The position numbers and the translations under genes were made by a program. From positions 5,084,001 through 5,148,000 of the forward strand of contig NZ_CP019420.1 of NCBI RefSeq assembly GCF_001984215.1: a stretch of DNA of 64,000 nt, given 5' to 3'. Of this stretch, positions 63,119 to 64,000 are shown piece by piece. The stretch comes from Mycobacterium sp. MS1601 (GTDB lineage Bacteria > Actinomycetota > Actinomycetes > Mycobacteriales > Mycobacteriaceae). The first letter of the stretch is position 1. Each line of letters starts with the position of its first letter. The notes beneath the pieces are model-generated. The model saw only the letters and a program-made list of their open reading frames with translations, was not told the DNA's origin and did not search any database.

Positions 63119-64000
63119 CTAGACCAGGTTCTTGTCACCGATGAGTCCGAGAAGCTCTTCCTTGACGAATCGCCGGAGGTCCTCACGCAGGTAGCCACCA
63201 GCACTGTTGGCCGGCCGCGATGTGGAGATGGTCCTGGCGACAAACTCGAATTCGGTCAGATATCGGTCGACATCGGATTGGTCGAAAACCAACGGTGGAC
63301 GCACTTTGATGACATTGCCGAACTGCCCCGCCATGCTGGTGATCACCTTGCGGTGACGTAGTTCGTTGACAAAAGCGGAGGCCGTTTGCGGATCCGGGGT
63401 CTTGGTTTCAAGGTCGCCGACAAACTCGACACCCATGTACATCCCGGCGCCACGGACGTCGGCCTGGACCCCGCTGTCAGCGATGATGCGACGCATGCCG
63501 TGCAGAAGCTGTGTGCCCTTGTCTTGGGCATTGGCGATCAGATTTTCGTCGCGGATGACTTCGAGGACGGCTCGGGCGGCTGCAACAGGTGCATTTTCCC
63601 CGCCAAAAGTGTTGAAGTACGCCACATTGTCGCCGAAAGACTCGACCACCGGCCGTCGGCAGACGACGCCACCGATAGGCATACCGTTGCCCATCGGTTT
63701 CCCCATCGTGATGATGTCGGGGACCACGTTACTGCGCTGGTATCCCCACATCGCTGCCCCGGTGCGGCCGAACCCCGTCTGTACCTCGTCGCTGATGAAC
63801 AGACCTCCGGCTTGGTGCACAGCTTTGACAGCCGGCCCGAGTACGCCGGAGTCGGGGTAGATGCCATCCGAGGAGAAGAGGCTGTCGGCGACAAGAGCGG
63901 CAACCTTGACGCCGTGACGGCGCAGGTCGTCGATCTGGCGTTGGACTTGTGCGGTGAACCATTCGGCCAGCCCATGATCTGTACGGCGGAAGGTGTCCGG
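63119..64000 (-). CDS. Class-III PLP enzyme with C-terminal encapsulation peptide (partial), probable phospho-lyase
   Basis: The frame is open from the right edge to a stop at 63119 (293 codons visible; N-terminal part off the window). It has ISDEVQTGFGRTG and MGKPMGNGMPI (Schiff-base Lys), the GKPMGNG form of the AGXT2L/phospho-lyase branch, and strongly resembles the island-1 enzyme at 47105-48454. After the catalytic domain a linker (STSRPANSAGG) leads to LREDLRRFVKEELLGLIGDK, nearly the same helix as at the end of the aldehyde dehydrogenase. It probably removes phosphate and ammonia from phospho-aminopropanol inside the shell, delivering propionaldehyde to the next enzyme. Confidence 0.9.
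   Translation of the reverse strand, partial: PDTFRRTDHGLAEWFTAQVQRQIDDLRRHGVKVAALVADSLFSSDGIYPDSGVLGPAVKAVHQAGGLFISDEVQTGFGRTGAAMWGYQRSNVVPDIITMGKPMGNGMPIGGVVCRRPVVESFGDNVAYFNTFGGENAPVAAARAVLEVIRDENLIANAQDKGTQLLHGMRRIIADSGVQADVRGAGMYMGVEFVGDLETKTPDPQTASAFVNELRHRKVITSMAGQFGNVIKVRPPLVFDQSDVDRYLTEFEFVARTISTSRPANSAGGYLREDLRRFVKEELLGLIGDKNLV

Noticed and set aside
62888-63243. Short frames between the permease and the edge PLP gene
   Set aside because: No motif or ribosome site; the region carries regulatory repeats instead.

Overview
The window is high-GC actinobacterial DNA and is almost certainly from a fast-growing mycobacterium (Mycolicibacterium type). The main evidence is a backbone with the same gene order as Mycobacterium tuberculosis rpsA-coaE-DUF402-uvrB-MFS ... 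universal stress protein-MBL hydrolase-uvrA ... esterase-lysX-infC-rpmI-rplT-tsnR (Rv1630 to Rv1644, order recalled from memory). A fused LysX, a CoaE with a GrpB-like tail and a hemophore-like secreted protein are further mycobacterial marks.

Layout. 1-8114: conserved core, from a PrsW-family protein cut by the left edge, through rpsA, coaE and uvrB, to an MFS exporter. 8077-18928: accessory block placed between the MFS and stress-protein genes, with an MgtC-like membrane protein, tRNA-Cys, a DHFR-like reductase, a TetR-controlled nitrilase/amidohydrolase/permease operon, a giant secreted Pro/Gly repeat protein and a holin-like membrane protein. 19262-34627: core again, with uspA-like, MBL, uvrA, a two-component system, a hemophore-like protein, an esterase, lysX and the infC-rpmI-rplT-methyltransferase operon. 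34650-34978: a small gene inside a long inverted repeat. 34998-37303: acyl-CoA dehydrogenase and an MpaB-like oxygenase.

37588-50096 is a catabolic island: an old-yellow-enzyme-type flavoprotein, an aldehyde dehydrogenase, a polar amino acid-type ABC importer, a zinc alcohol dehydrogenase, an APH-fold kinase overlapping a class-III PLP enzyme (a kinase/phospho-lyase pair), an FCD-type GntR regulator and a HAD hydrolase. Four of its intergenic gaps carry a 17-bp palindrome of the form TGT-N11-ACA.

52819-64000 is a bacterial microcompartment (BMC) locus of the Rhodococcus/Mycobacterium (RMM, aminoacetone/1-amino-2-propanol) type, all on the minus strand. It contains a PLP enzyme (right edge), an amine permease, an aminotransferase, a PduP-like CoA-acylating aldehyde dehydrogenase, two BMC-T, one BMC-P, one BMC-H, an unassigned 150-aa protein, an aminopropanol-type kinase, a UTRA-type GntR regulator and a SurE phosphatase. 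The expected chemistry is import of an amino alcohol, phosphorylation, phospho-lyase elimination to an aldehyde, and oxidation of the aldehyde to acyl-CoA inside the shell. The aldehyde dehydrogenase and the edge PLP enzyme share a near-identical C-terminal amphipathic helix, a likely encapsulation peptide.

Four otherwise intact genes (APC permease, repeat protein, ABC permease, BMC aldehyde dehydrogenase) are each broken by loss of one base in a short G or C run. This looks more like a homopolymer sequencing artefact than real gene decay.
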